Assembly: GCA_934256595.1 (NCBI GenBank)
Contig: CAKQOW010000008.1
Span: 1-57,804 of the forward strand
Length of the DNA: 57,804 nucleotides
Reading direction: 5' to 3'
DNA from: an uncultured Clostridia bacterium
GTDB taxonomy: Bacteria > Bacillota > Clostridia > Peptostreptococcales > Anaerovoracaceae
In this document: in pieces, positions 46,801 through 53,715 of the stretch
Position numbering within the stretch: the first letter of the stretch is position 1
How the letters are laid out: each line of letters begins with the position of its first letter
Translations under genes and position numbers: made by a program
The notes under the pieces: generated by a model
What the model saw: the letters and a program-made list of their open reading frames with translations, nothing else
Database searches by the model: none
Told to the model about the DNA's origin: nothing

Positions 46801-47664
46801 TCATCAGATGCCAAGGATGCCGAAACAGTAAAACTTGAACTTGATAAGAAAACTGTTGAAAGCATAGTAAATGATACAGAAGCGGCTGTTACTGTTAAAA
46901 CATCTGCAGGTGAAATTAACCTTGATAAGGAAACTTTAAAACAGATAGCAGGCGAAGCCGAAGGAAATAAAATATCAATTGAAATAACCAAGGTATCAAA
47001 GCCTGAGGAAGCACAGAAATCACTTGTTGGAGCAAACGGACAGATATTTAAGCTTGCTGTAAAATCAGGCAGCGCAGTAATATCCAAGTTCAAGGGAACT
47101 GTGACAGTAAGACTTGCAGTGCCTGATGCTCTTAAGGACAAGAACATAGCTGCAGTACATATCGAGGGCAGTGCTTTAGAGAAGCTTGCGGGTAAGAGAA
47201 TTACTGAGAACAAGGAAGAATTCTATGAATTCACTACAAACCATTTCAGTGAATTTGCTCTTGTAGATACAGCAGAGGTTAAGCTTGACGGTGATGATAA
47301 TGCTGATAGTGCTGATAAGGCAAAATCCTTGATTAAGGAATTAAAAATTAAGGCTGTATCATCAAAGACAGCTAAGAAGAATGTTAAGGTTACTGTTAAG
47401 ATGAGCAGTAAGAATAACTCCTTAATTAAAGAAATTTCGGATATGGGCTTCACTGTGAAGTACAAGTATTACAGGTCAGTGAAGAAAGCTTCAAAGTATA
47501 CAGCAGTTAAGACAAAGAGTGGCAAGACATATATAAATACCAAGGGCAAAAGGGGTTCAAAATATTATTACAAGGTAAGAGCAGTTGTATATGACGGAGA
47601 TAAGGCTATAGCGCAGAGCGCGCTTAAACAGTGCAAATATGCCGTAAGGAAATGGACTAAATAA
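37825..47664 (+). CDS. Giant secreted multidomain protein: GLUG repeats, two DUF4430 domains and an intrinsic-factor-like barrel
   Basis: The protein has 3279 residues and starts with a signal peptide (cleavage about A30/D31). Approximate order: GLUG-repeat block (60-320), PEGA/Ig-like (330-570), GLUG block (590-890), PEGA-like (895-1035), GLUG block (1065-1330), FN3-like (1340-1630), GLUG block (1650-1975), DUF4430 number 1 (1993-2105), GLUG block (2125-2460), helical alpha/alpha barrel with prenyltransferase-type repeats (2480-2800, e.g. NGGWGYTYNG, DIDADAFVILALSKYY), DUF4430 number 2 (2820-2925, GENSGWLYTVNG…NGDEILWYY), a beta-rich segment (2935-3155) and a C-terminal domain (3160-3279) shared with the protein at 53716. 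Barrel plus DUF4430 is the order found in intrinsic factor and transcobalamin. No LPXTG or SLH motif is seen, so attachment is unknown. Cobalamin riboswitch 1 controls it. I infer a surface corrinoid-binding role. GGAAGGAGAG precedes ATG 37825. Confidence 0.85.
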   Translation: MGKKRVITKVVAMLLSFAVVFSMLPGAVFADTGADTAIVITTAEQFAEMNAGGNYKLGANITVTTPYKGQFKGTFDGDGYTVTLNLNVTSGNAGLFAETGSSANISNVIVAANISSSVGSSSTVYYGTGSLIGKVSGKTTINNCGVAGTVKNTYSASSYAPYVGGLVGFIAGSCTVNDSFSSCDVSNSGTSSSASTGGLIGKASNCKLDVSNCYSSGSVTGNKGSAGGLIGYVYCSSNKHNYSNCYAAGTVAAGNAYGFAYSAAATGFTFTKCYYNNTNSKGFNKTSNGIIGKSSDELKNLAETLGDAYRSDTQGINNGYPILSWQYVDPNAKSTVKFNITPADSVLTWNNKEQQVSETGEYTFTDVVVGDYSYEVTNEARDYAKQTGTVSVKGNDVTKNISLEQNKHKLSFDITPADANLAVKDSDDKEITADADGGYSVINGTYKYSLTAFGYKDKEGNITVDRSDREEKVEMVKQPDVTVTFRYADHDDAITGGRLVVKTGDREFSAEDGSDGLVYRLPAGYEYTYTFTSGNYAKQEGTLDYKEVTAAKAETVDIPMTEKTVWEGSSDITEPASVDGVYQISSGSELAWLAQQVNAGKNSDCNAVLTKDIDLGNESWTPIGKSNYYAFKGSFDGQGYTVRLYVKGSSSANYGLFGYISEGTVKNLTVEGKIEITGNGSSSYGTGGIAGCFNGTSGVIENCINKAKITDSQNVGGITGSQNVGGIVGLVSGGNSSADKQIKACANLVEIKSNSHNAGGIVGYINGQVNVDSCYNRGDCTSGGYRAGGITAYLNSSYANISNCYSTGNTKVAYGNDAKSVVGNKSYGTINNCYYLETVTNTAGTSTTAEKDSNATFKTDDELKNLAGTLGDSFVTAPAGLNDGYPVLTFQIPRYDAVFTVDDENATVEIEGYTGVKNANVWSFRLADGDYSYRVYLFGKVEQRGTITVKGGNVNTEIKLQAANTKVVKFTVKPDNINAVIKVMWNGQEVDAAFDGSYMLPYGDYSYTIKARGYAGVTGTLKVDENSENVTVTMTETSAWDGETKEAPSGKGTVEQPYLIENGAQLAWFADKVADEDNEASSSYYAELVNDIDLGNKNWTPIGDNSKGFQGSFDGKGNTVSGLNVSGAYAGLFGFIKDAEIKNLTVKGKVAGTEYAAGIAAKAKGTSNTILACGNEADISGKNAAGILSWNGVYNTNCTIIRCYNTGSVVSTGSTSDRAGGIVACNTGTTTVSESYNTGDITSNGYAGGIFSGTGISVSGSYNSGIISGADSSKTGAITTGKSDSITKSYYLKGTANDRSGNAVELTAMELQALDMGEAFEHVAGINRDFPVLKWQNLKPLKGDAVLADDAEFGLEKVYVPDNEEAEDGYLATPELKWKAVDGAESYVITLWRTAAYEKAGDINDIWNFIYWEDEEAAKYLTDEQFKEYSSLKDTLTTDGKVTHPKAEYLQQVFKDKGLEVPSHGEIRTEFVTAVYDVKGTSYDCSNVFESLPEGVYYAAVVPMNSDGTYIIPSMYKVEAEVIGFQNPYDRMKPVTDLEWDGTRAKWSAKNNFTADQIYTVKLYTAEDGKYTFFKSFEISGVYNAADFGNVFAAETDYAFTVTAHSDEDYIVKYGLTDSPESAMSPVYKAGESTEPTEEHTGWTAISTAKEWIELANIEDVPSDSENSASESRQAVEWRKNYYLTADIDFSELSAADQAKTKSIGNVTNRFMGTFDGNGFKIKGLNLSNSDSGLFWYIGSTGYIYDLTVENANVLFSDNAAVVAHMNYGKIEKCGVVNTNITADTGAVLGAMVSRNYGIVRDSYVQGGSLVSNSTTATGHAGFAGSNESGGLIERCWTSMDINTASDYSGGFVGLGYGGTIRDCFALGNVKARGYSGGFIGRSVYSGNVYENCYAAGTVTVTGDEGHGFIGGNKPDSAFQTDQSAGISNCYYNSASPEDKNGAIGKSVSEMKSDEFLSALNKNASWTRSDENNDGLPYLSGVAIPQKQTTSTISVQVLIAEYDKNSYDFSKMGDVIDVTVESTGNTRVVDVMDAAAAQNNLTYSYNTTAEYGRFIHTINGRAVESPDGWMFTVNDKLSNVSASLAAVKDNDKILWYEGTTQNLFKGPSWEYMTGENPDPDTTVITEAQQLVELSNATGEALTKSYKMGADIDLTGIDFNGIGNASEPFSGSFDGNGFKISNMTIKKDASSEGVGLFNYIMGAAVKNVKLENADVTGGSMVGGIAGWAVARVSSENMAESIGNLIGNCHVSGKVKSLATGSKGAYAGGLVGDNDGETDSKTGFSVYSSIDKCSADVSVEAEGAYAGGLVGGNFGNITDSYATGDVSGQIGAGGFAGTNTGSIYSSHSEGSVSGTGSTGGFAGTTSGEIRNSYSLGTVNSLSAGDKIGGFIGNGSGMVKDCMSAGVVSRSTGDSYVGGFAGFYTGKLAGLAKDIQLSGCYGNCTTAQNETVSAIGNMTSSTIEAEKKVLSEMQLTDNTAVADKLFEMFGVRLNGYTVNELESILGKINENISAGFKNGENAPWEIADMISYADAYGQSADLSEEQIQSYINYVAEKGYNATSAGDLAKYIISLKALGYDATKIVTVNQASGTYFNMVAKLKNMLKDSTGGSSSIYTLPFILIALQQDAAYATDDEINDIVNSILDQQLKNGGWGYTYNGAEYEDIDADAFVILALSKYYNTNSDVKDAVDKALNKENINRFQGESGAIYSSWSNAPSAESTGILLAAIASAGKNADEYKFKNKTLTDGLMAMYNADEKGFTFEGKVNSLSTEQGFRGLISYVRNTYKAGYNIFDFSSKPSNIAKATGGAEEGKPSDPSGTIDITAYLTIKTDSEVWLNHSTVSVKEGSTVYHILTNGLPANMSQEGAASGYVKSITKDGVTLAEFDKGENSGWLYTVNGTMPNVPLTSYTVANGDEILWYYTTDYTKDPNAGDWNESKNEVITTGNIGSATTTVPAEVKISGNTAAAAVTDKNAAELIKQAKENKSAEIVINVSSSDAKDAETVKLELDKKTVESIVNDTEAAVTVKTSAGEINLDKETLKQIAGEAEGNKISIEITKVSKPEEAQKSLVGANGQIFKLAVKSGSAVISKFKGTVTVRLAVPDALKDKNIAAVHIEGSALEKLAGKRITENKEEFYEFTTNHFSEFALVDTAEVKLDGDDNADSADKAKSLIKELKIKAVSSKTAKKNVKVTVKMSSKNNSLIKEISDMGFTVKYKYYRSVKKASKYTAVKTKSGKTYINTKGKRGSKYYYKVRAVVYDGDKAIAQSALKQCKYAVRKWTK

Positions 47665-47680
47665 TTACAACTACTTATCC

Positions 47681-47721
47681 GGAGGGTCTGCATATTCAGA
47701 ATGCAGGCTCTCCATATTTTA
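47681..47721 (+). terminator. Terminator after the giant surface protein gene
   Basis: GGAGGGTCTGCAT pairs with ATGCAGGCTCTCC (G-U pairs allowed) around a 7-base loop, followed by ATATTTTAT. Confidence 0.75.
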
Positions 47722-47744
47722 TCTGATATACTGTAAAAAGTGAA

Positions 47745-47773
47745 TTTACAATACAGACAATAAAATATATAAT
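47745..47773 (+). promoter_or_regulatory. Promoter of cobalamin riboswitch 2
   Basis: TTTACA (47745-47750) and a perfect TATAAT (47768-47773) are separated by 17 bases. Transcription would start just upstream of the riboswitch. Confidence 0.82.
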
Positions 47774-47784
47774 TAAAAAAGACT

Positions 47785-47940
47785 TTATGACAAGGGAAAC
47801 AGGTGCAAATCCTGTGCGGTACCCGCCGCTGTAAGGACGGAGCTTTATCCTGTGCGCCACTGAGCAATCGGGAAGGCGGATAAAGCAGAGATGTCCGAGC
47901 CAGAATACCTGCATAAATGTTAAGCCTATGTTTACGGTGA
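47785..47940 (+). ncRNA. Cobalamin riboswitch 2, leader of the ECF transporter operon
   Basis: Core elements: GGGAAACAGGTGCAAATCCT (47794-47813), GCGGTACCCGCCGCTGTAA with a B12-box variant GCCGCTG (47816-47834), GAGCAATCGGGAAGGCGGA (47862-47880) and GAGCCAGAATACCTGC (47897-47912). The layout matches riboswitch 1. It precedes a terminator and then the DUF4430-ECF operon, so corrinoid repletion should shut the operon off. Confidence 0.93.
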
Positions 47941-47983
47941 TATGAACAGAAAGCTTTGAATTGTAATTATACAGTGAATACGG

Positions 47984-48012
47984 ACTGTGGCTTTGCCGCA
48001 GTTTTTTGTTTT
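47984..48012 (+). terminator. Riboswitch 2 expression-platform terminator
   Basis: ACTGTGGC (47984-47991) pairs with GCCGCAGT (47995-48002) around a TTT loop, followed by TTTTTGTTTTT. It abuts the ribosome binding site CGGAGGA (48014-48020), so termination happens right before the first gene. Confidence 0.85.
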
Positions 48013-48023
48013 TCGGAGGATTT

Positions 48024-48935
48024 ATGGAAGATAAACTCAAGAAGAAAAGAATAAGAAGAATAGCCTTTGCCGCTCTTGCAGCCATATGTGTAATTGGCGG
48101 CATATTTGCGCTTAACGTGGAGAGGGCAGACTACAGAGTCAGCCTTGGTGAGGTGGTGGCTGATGCCGAAAATCTGCTGCTTGAAGCTGAAACAGGCTAT
48201 GAAAAAGGACAGTATCTTCCTGATACGGTGGTGGCGTTTTCCGGGGATATAGAAGATGCGAAAGCGGTCTATGAGGATAAGTCAAGTGTATATGAGGAGC
48301 AGAAGGCTGCATATGAAGCTCTGAAAGAGAGCATCAGGGAGTTTAAAAAGGCCGCAAACAAGGAAGATTTAACAAAGAAAGAAATAGCAAAGGAAAAGGC
48401 AAAAGAAGAAAAGGATAAATCGGAAAGCGATAAAAAAGGGGATAAGACCTCTGAAACAAAGAGCGGCAGCAAGGATGGAAAGTCTGATAAAAAATCAGGT
48501 TCCAAAGACAAAAACAACAAAGATGAGAAGATAACGGTAAGCATACAGATAAGGTGCGACAATCTTTCAAATGATATGTCAAAGCTGACAGATGAGGCCA
48601 AGGCTCCGTATGTTCCGTTAAACGGTGTCATACTGGGCAGGACAGAATACAAATGTAAAAAGGGCACGACAGTATATGATGTGCTCTACGCTGTGTGCAG
48701 GAACAACAATATACACATAGAGTCAAGCTATACGCCTGTATACGGCTCCTACTACATTGAGGGGATAAATCACCTGTATGAATTTGACGCAGGCTCTGAA
48801 AGCGGCTGGATGTACAGAGTAAACGGCAGGTATCCCGACTACGGCTGCTCGTCATACAGGCTTGCGGACGGCGACAGTATTGTATGGGCATACACCTGCA
48901 ATCTGGGAAAGGATCTGGGGCATGAATACAATTAA
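48024..48935 (+). CDS. Membrane-tethered DUF4430 (transcobalamin C-terminal-like) protein
   Basis: The product is 303 residues from ATG 48024, with GGAGGA just upstream. A short basic N-terminus is followed by one transmembrane helix (about 13-31), a helical stalk (about 35-112), a charged Lys/Ser/Asp-rich spacer (about 112-172) and a DUF4430 domain (about 175-298) with YKCKKGTTVYDVLYAVCRNN and SGWMYRVNGRYPDYG…DGDSIVWAYTC. The anchor and spacer would hold the domain outside the membrane near the transporter. It overlaps the ecfT gene by 14 bases. I infer a docking or binding protein for cobalamin, controlled by riboswitch 2. Confidence 0.87.
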   Translation: MEDKLKKKRIRRIAFAALAAICVIGGIFALNVERADYRVSLGEVVADAENLLLEAETGYEKGQYLPDTVVAFSGDIEDAKAVYEDKSSVYEEQKAAYEALKESIREFKKAANKEDLTKKEIAKEKAKEEKDKSESDKKGDKTSETKSGSKDGKSDKKSGSKDKNNKDEKITVSIQIRCDNLSNDMSKLTDEAKAPYVPLNGVILGRTEYKCKKGTTVYDVLYAVCRNNNIHIESSYTPVYGSYYIEGINHLYEFDAGSESGWMYRVNGRYPDYGCSSYRLADGDSIVWAYTCNLGKDLGHEYN

Positions 48936-49833
48936 AAAGGGACTTGGGGAGTCCTGCGAATTTGCAGGCTATCACCCGGCTGTAAACCTCATATTCTATG
49001 CCTTTGCCATAGGCATAGCCATGTTTTCCACAAGACCGCTGTTTATAGTGATAGGATTTATATGCTCATGGACCTATTCTGTGCTTTTAGGCGGCAGCAG
49101 AGCTGTGAAAACAAATATCCTGTTCATGGTGCCGGCAATTATCATAATGGTTGTCATAAACACATTCTTTACCCATGACGGGGAAACTGTGCTGTTTTAT
49201 CTTAACGGCAACAGGATTACAGTGGAAGCCCTTGTATACGGAGCTGCGGCGGCCTTTGTGCTGACATCGGTTATAGTATGGTTTGCAAGCTTCAACATCA
49301 TAATGACATCGGAGAAATTCATATATCTGTTCGGAAAGGCGGCTCCTGTTTTAGGGCTCACTCTTTCAATGATATTCAGATTTATTCCTCTGCTCAAGTC
49401 AAGATTTGCAGAAATCTCCATGGGACAGAAATGCATGGGCAGGGGGCAACAGAGGGGCCTTATCAGAAAGACAAGACTGATACTTAAAGAGGTATCAATC
49501 CTGATATCATGGTCGCTGGAGGCTTCAATTGAAACGGCAGACTCCATGGAAGCAAGGGGATACGGACTTAAAGGCAGGACAGGTTTTCATCTGTTTAAAT
49601 TTACAAAACGTGATTTAAGAGCCCTTGCGGCAATAGTTGTGACAGGAGGAATTTCTGCGGCAGGTTGCATTATGGGCAAAACGAGTATGTACTATTATCC
49701 TGTGATTAAAGTGGGGAATTTTGATGTGATGACAATTCTGGCAGCGGCAGCTTATACGCTACTTCTGGTTATACCCTTTGCGATTGATGTGAGAGGAGAA
49801 GTTAAATGGAAGCAATTAAATTTACAGATGTAA
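48922..49833 (+). CDS. ECF transporter T component
   Basis: The product is 303 residues from ATG 48922, inside the end of the DUF4430 gene. It has several transmembrane helices (about 24-80, 90-130 and near the C-terminus) and a cytoplasmic coupling segment with MEARGYG (209-215) after KEVSILISWSLEASIETADS, characteristic of EcfT. It would transmit ATPase motion to the S component. It overlaps the ATPase gene by 28 bases. The T-A-A-S order is complete, so this is a dedicated (group I) ECF transporter. Confidence 0.9.
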   Translation: MNTIKKGLGESCEFAGYHPAVNLIFYAFAIGIAMFSTRPLFIVIGFICSWTYSVLLGGSRAVKTNILFMVPAIIIMVVINTFFTHDGETVLFYLNGNRITVEALVYGAAAAFVLTSVIVWFASFNIIMTSEKFIYLFGKAAPVLGLTLSMIFRFIPLLKSRFAEISMGQKCMGRGQQRGLIRKTRLILKEVSILISWSLEASIETADSMEARGYGLKGRTGFHLFKFTKRDLRALAAIVVTGGISAAGCIMGKTSMYYYPVIKVGNFDVMTILAAAAYTLLLVIPFAIDVRGEVKWKQLNLQM

Positions 49834-51506
49834 ACTTTAAATATCCTCTCTGTGAGAAAAAAGCGCTGGATAATATAAATCTTTCTGTTGATATGTCGGA
49901 ATTCATAGTGCTGTGCGGTAAATCCGGCTGCGGCAAAAGCACACTTCTTCGGCACCTGAAAAAAAATCTTACGCCCTACGGATACAGAGAGGGAAGTATC
50001 AAGTACAGAGAAGAGGAGATTGCAGAGCTTGATGACAGAACAGGCGTATCTGAAATCGGGTTTGTACAGCAGAGTCCGGACAATCAGATAGTAACAGACA
50101 AGGTATGGCACGAGCTTGCCTTTGGTCTTGAAAGCCTTGGACTTGACAATGCCTCAATTAAAAGAAGAGTTGCGGAAATGGCCAGTTTCTTTGATATACA
50201 GGGGTGGTTTCGCAAAAGCGTGACAGAGCTTTCGGGAGGACAGAAGCAGCTTTTAAATCTGGCCTCTGTTATGGTGATGCAGCCGAAGGTGCTTATTCTC
50301 GATGAGCCTACGGCCCAGCTTGACCCTATAGCCGCATCGGAATTTATGAGGACTCTTTACCGCATCAATCGTGAACTTGGCACTACTGTCATAATATCTG
50401 AGCACAGACTTGAAGAACTGTTTCCCATGGCAGACAGAGTGATTGTAATGGAAGCGGGGCGCATTGCATACTGCGGCAGACCTGAGGATGTAGGCATCAG
50501 TCTTACAGAGGACAATAACCCTATGTTTTACGGACTGCCTGCGGTGATGAAGATATATGCGCAGACTGGAGCAGGCGGCAAATGTCCTATGACCATAAGG
50601 GACGGCCGGATATGGCTTGAAAGCCTGCTGGGAGAGCCTGAAGAAAAGGCTTACGATAAAAAAGACGAAAAAGAAAAAAGCAGAGAATACAAAAAAGAAA
50701 AGAAAAAGAAAGCAGATGAGGAATATATAATAGATGCAAGAGATGTGTATTTCTCATATGGCAGGAACTCGGGAGAGGTTTTGAGAGGACTGAACCTCAG
50801 AGTTAAAAAAGGAGAATGGTACTGCCTTATGGGAGGAAACGGAGCAGGCAAGAGCACGACTCTTAAAGTGCTCTGCGGTATACTTAAAGCCCGGAGAGGC
50901 AATGTTACCATAGACGGTCTTGATATAAAAAGGGCAGGAAGCGAGCTTTTTGAGGGCAGACTTGCAATGGTTCCGCAGAATCCTCAGGCTCTGTTTACGG
51001 AGATAACAGTTGAGGAAGAACTGCTGGAGGCACTGTATTACAGCAAAGAGACAGACCGCGAAAAGATAAAGGCGGCTGCGGATATGATGGAGCAGATGGA
51101 GCTTTCACATCTTGCAAAGGCTCACCCCTATGACCTGTCGGGAGGAGAGCAGCAGAGGCTGGCGCTTGGCAAAATACTGCTGCTAAGGCCAAAGATCCTG
51201 GTACTTGATGAGCCGACAAAGGGCCTTGATCCTTTTTTCAAAAGAACCCTTGCGCAGATTTTCAAAGGGCTGGTCAAAAGCGGCGTGACAATATTCATGG
51301 TTTCACATGATATAGAGTTCTGCGCCGAATATGCGGACAGATGCGCCATGTTCTTTGACGGTGACATCGTTTCCGAGGGAGAGCCTCAGGCGTTTTTCTC
51401 AGGGAACAGCTTCTATACGACTGTATCAAACAGAATGGTAAGAGGGTGGTTTCCGAAGGCTGTCACATGGGAGGAGGCTTTACAGTGCGTCAGGGATTTA
51501 ATGTAA
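49806..51506 (+). CDS. ECF transporter ATPase, two ABC domains fused (EcfA1A2)
   Basis: The 566-residue protein has two nucleotide-binding domains. The first has Walker A CGKSGCGKST (about 37-46) and signature LSGGQKQ (about 142-148); the second has Walker A GGNGAGKST (343-351) and signature LSGGEQQ (about 444-450). A Lys/Glu-rich linker (about 282-306) joins them. Walker B motifs are VLILDEPTAQLDP and ILVLDEPTKGLDP. Both sites look intact. It powers uptake with the T and S components on either side. Confidence 0.95.
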   Translation: MEAIKFTDVNFKYPLCEKKALDNINLSVDMSEFIVLCGKSGCGKSTLLRHLKKNLTPYGYREGSIKYREEEIAELDDRTGVSEIGFVQQSPDNQIVTDKVWHELAFGLESLGLDNASIKRRVAEMASFFDIQGWFRKSVTELSGGQKQLLNLASVMVMQPKVLILDEPTAQLDPIAASEFMRTLYRINRELGTTVIISEHRLEELFPMADRVIVMEAGRIAYCGRPEDVGISLTEDNNPMFYGLPAVMKIYAQTGAGGKCPMTIRDGRIWLESLLGEPEEKAYDKKDEKEKSREYKKEKKKKADEEYIIDARDVYFSYGRNSGEVLRGLNLRVKKGEWYCLMGGNGAGKSTTLKVLCGILKARRGNVTIDGLDIKRAGSELFEGRLAMVPQNPQALFTEITVEEELLEALYYSKETDREKIKAAADMMEQMELSHLAKAHPYDLSGGEQQRLALGKILLLRPKILVLDEPTKGLDPFFKRTLAQIFKGLVKSGVTIFMVSHDIEFCAEYADRCAMFFDGDIVSEGEPQAFFSGNSFYTTVSNRMVRGWFPKAVTWEEALQCVRDLM

Positions 51507-52423
51507 CGCAGTATGAGGCGGCATGTCGCAAAAGGACGAAGGCTTCCTCGCTGATAATATTTATACTGATACCGGCAACCATAGCGGTAGGTTGCATATT
51601 TTTAGACAACGAAAGATATATGGTAATATCTCTTGCTCTCCTTATATACACCATGATTCCGTTTTTTATGGTATTTGAAAAACGAAAGCCCAAGGCAAGA
51701 GAGATAGTGCTTATTGCGATGATGGCGGCAATTACGGTATGCGCGCAGCTGTTTTTTCATATGGTGCTGCCGCTGCAGATAGGAACCGCCCTGATTATAG
51801 TTTCGGGTATATCGCTGGGACCTGAAGCGGGATTTCTGATAGGAGCTGTGGCAAGGTTCATATGCAACTTCTATATGGGACAGGGGCCGTGGACACCGTG
51901 GCAGATGTTCTGCTGGGGGCTTCTGGGCTTCCTTGCGGGGCTTGCATTTAACAAGGTAGAGCTTGACAGGCTGAAATCAAGGGATTTCAAGGTTGTTCTG
52001 GGACCTGTAATGTGCGTGGCCTTTGCAGTAATCGCAGCCTATATATGTTACATAATATGGCCATGTGAGGACAGTACATTTTTTGGCTGGAGACTGTATG
52101 TATTCGGCGCGGCAGGGCTTCTGGCAGGAGTGCTGCTTCAGCGCAAGAGGCTTCCCGCAGACAACATAACGCTTACGGTTTTTACGTTCTTTACAACCTT
52201 TATAATATACGGGGGACTGATGAATATATGCGCCATGGTGACATCGGCGGCGCTTCCGGGCGGAGAGCCTGTAAGTCTGGGAACGCTCAAAACCCTCCTT
52301 GTAACCGGGGCGCCATATGATGCGACCCATGCGGCAACGGCGGCGCTGTGCGTGTTTGTTTTCGGGGATACAATGATAAAGAAGATTGAGAGAATAAAGA
52401 TTAAATATGGAATATACAGATAG
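51485..52423 (+). CDS. ECF transporter substrate-binding S component (predicted cobalamin)
   Basis: The product is about 312 residues and begins at GTG 51485, preceded by GGAGGAGG, inside the end of the ATPase gene. A GTG at 51446 would add 13 residues. It has two N-terminal membrane helices (about 25-65), then an ECF S-type core of about six helices with LGPEAGFLIGAVARFICNFY and GPWTPWQMFCWGLLGFLAG. Similar S components are found beside cobalamin riboswitches. The cobalamin substrate is inferred from riboswitch 2 and DUF4430 neighbours, not from binding-site residues. Confidence 0.82.
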   Translation: MRQGFNVTQYEAACRKRTKASSLIIFILIPATIAVGCIFLDNERYMVISLALLIYTMIPFFMVFEKRKPKAREIVLIAMMAAITVCAQLFFHMVLPLQIGTALIIVSGISLGPEAGFLIGAVARFICNFYMGQGPWTPWQMFCWGLLGFLAGLAFNKVELDRLKSRDFKVVLGPVMCVAFAVIAAYICYIIWPCEDSTFFGWRLYVFGAAGLLAGVLLQRKRLPADNITLTVFTFFTTFIIYGGLMNICAMVTSAALPGGEPVSLGTLKTLLVTGAPYDATHAATAALCVFVFGDTMIKKIERIKIKYGIYR

Positions 52424-52436
52424 GGGGAAATACATT

Positions 52437-53699
52437 ATGAAAAGAATAATATCATTGTTTGTGACAGCGGTAATGATATTCACGCTTGCGTTTCAGTGTT
52501 CCTTTGCTGCGCAGATTACGGCAGAGGATGCATACAGCAGCACAGGTAAAACTATTTACGAAAACACAGCCAAATCGCCTGTCTATGGCGCAGAATGGCA
52601 TATATCAGGACTTGCAAGGTCGGAATATGCAGGCTGCGATGAAATGTTTGAGAAGTATTATGAAGATGTGGTTAAAGCACTTAAAGACAGCAAGGGTGTT
52701 TTATCAGACAGTAAATATACGGAGTATTCGAGAACCATAACTGCGGTTAAAGCAATAGGCCGAAATCCAAAGAATACCGGAGGCTATGATATGACAGAGA
52801 AGCTTCTGGAGAAAGAAAAGGTAACAAGACAGGGACTTAACGGTCCAATATGGGCGCTGATTGCGCTTAATACAGGCGGCTATGCAGACAGCTCTGCTGA
52901 ATTTAAAAAAATTACAAAGGAATACATATCATATATATTAGACGCCGAAAAGGACGGCGGCGGCTGGTCACTGAACAGTTCCAAAGCTAAAGAAAGTGCC
53001 GATGTGGATATTACGGGTATGGCGCTGACAGCACTTGCACCGTATTACAAATCAGACAGCAGGGTTAAAGAGGCGGCAGACAGAGCTCTTACATGGCTTT
53101 CGAAAGTACAGAAAGATGACGGAGCCTATGCAAGCTGGGACACTGTAAACTCCGAAAGCTGCGCGCAGGTTACAGTTGCGCTTACTTCACTTGGAATAGA
53201 CCCGAATAAGGATGAGAGGTTTATCAAAAACGGCAAAAGTGTCATTGACGGACTGCTGGGATTTTACACAGACGGCGGATTTAAACATGTTTCAACAGGC
53301 AAGCTGAATGCAATGGCTACGGAGCAGGGGTATTATGCGCTGACTGCATATTTCAGATTTACAGGCGGCAAAACCTCTCTTTATGATATGTCGGATACGG
53401 GAGACGCTACTCCTGCGGCTCTTACGAAAGCAAAGATTGTTTCAGTGAAAGCTGTTTCTGAAAAAGGCATTAAAATCACATGGAACAAGGTCAGGACTGC
53501 AAAGGGCTATCAGATAAAATACAGCACTAAAAAGAATATGACGGCAGCAAAGACGGTAACCTCAGGAACTCTGTCAAAGAAGATAACAAAGCTCAGGTCC
53601 GGCAAGAGATATTACTTTAAAGTCAGAGCATACAAGACTGCTGACGGCAGCAGAATTTACGGCGGCTGGAGCAGTATTAAAAGCGTGAAAGTAAAATAA
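52437..53699 (+). CDS. Secreted alpha/alpha-barrel (prenyltransferase-repeat) protein with FN3 domain
   Basis: The product is 420 residues from ATG 52437, with AGGGGG upstream. It has a signal peptide (cleavage about A24/A25). Residues about 40-320 form a helical barrel of prenyltransferase/squalene-cyclase-type repeats (GLNGPIWALIALNTGGYADS, GGGWSLN at about 174, VDITGMALTALAPYY, CAQVTVALTSLGIDP), like the barrel in the giant protein and distantly like intrinsic factor. An FN3-like domain (about 332-420, IKITWNKVRTAKGYQIKYST) ends it. It lacks DUF4430; the next gene supplies a related domain. It follows the ECF genes by 13 bases. No enzyme activity is suggested. Confidence 0.85.
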   Translation: MKRIISLFVTAVMIFTLAFQCSFAAQITAEDAYSSTGKTIYENTAKSPVYGAEWHISGLARSEYAGCDEMFEKYYEDVVKALKDSKGVLSDSKYTEYSRTITAVKAIGRNPKNTGGYDMTEKLLEKEKVTRQGLNGPIWALIALNTGGYADSSAEFKKITKEYISYILDAEKDGGGWSLNSSKAKESADVDITGMALTALAPYYKSDSRVKEAADRALTWLSKVQKDDGAYASWDTVNSESCAQVTVALTSLGIDPNKDERFIKNGKSVIDGLLGFYTDGGFKHVSTGKLNAMATEQGYYALTAYFRFTGGKTSLYDMSDTGDATPAALTKAKIVSVKAVSEKGIKITWNKVRTAKGYQIKYSTKKNMTAAKTVTSGTLSKKITKLRSGKRYYFKVRAYKTADGSRIYGGWSSIKSVKVK

Positions 53700-53715
53700 C
53701 GGGGAGGAAGAATTA

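Noticed and set aside
46590..47213. 207-codon minus-strand open frame
   Set aside because: It is a shadow of the giant protein gene; its composition (Ser/Leu/Ala) follows from the reverse of the plus-strand codons.
47300..47664. LPXTG or SLH-type wall anchor at the end of the giant protein
   Set aside because: No LPXTG-like motif, hydrophobic tail or SLH repeat is visible; the end is a basic domain shared with another secreted protein.
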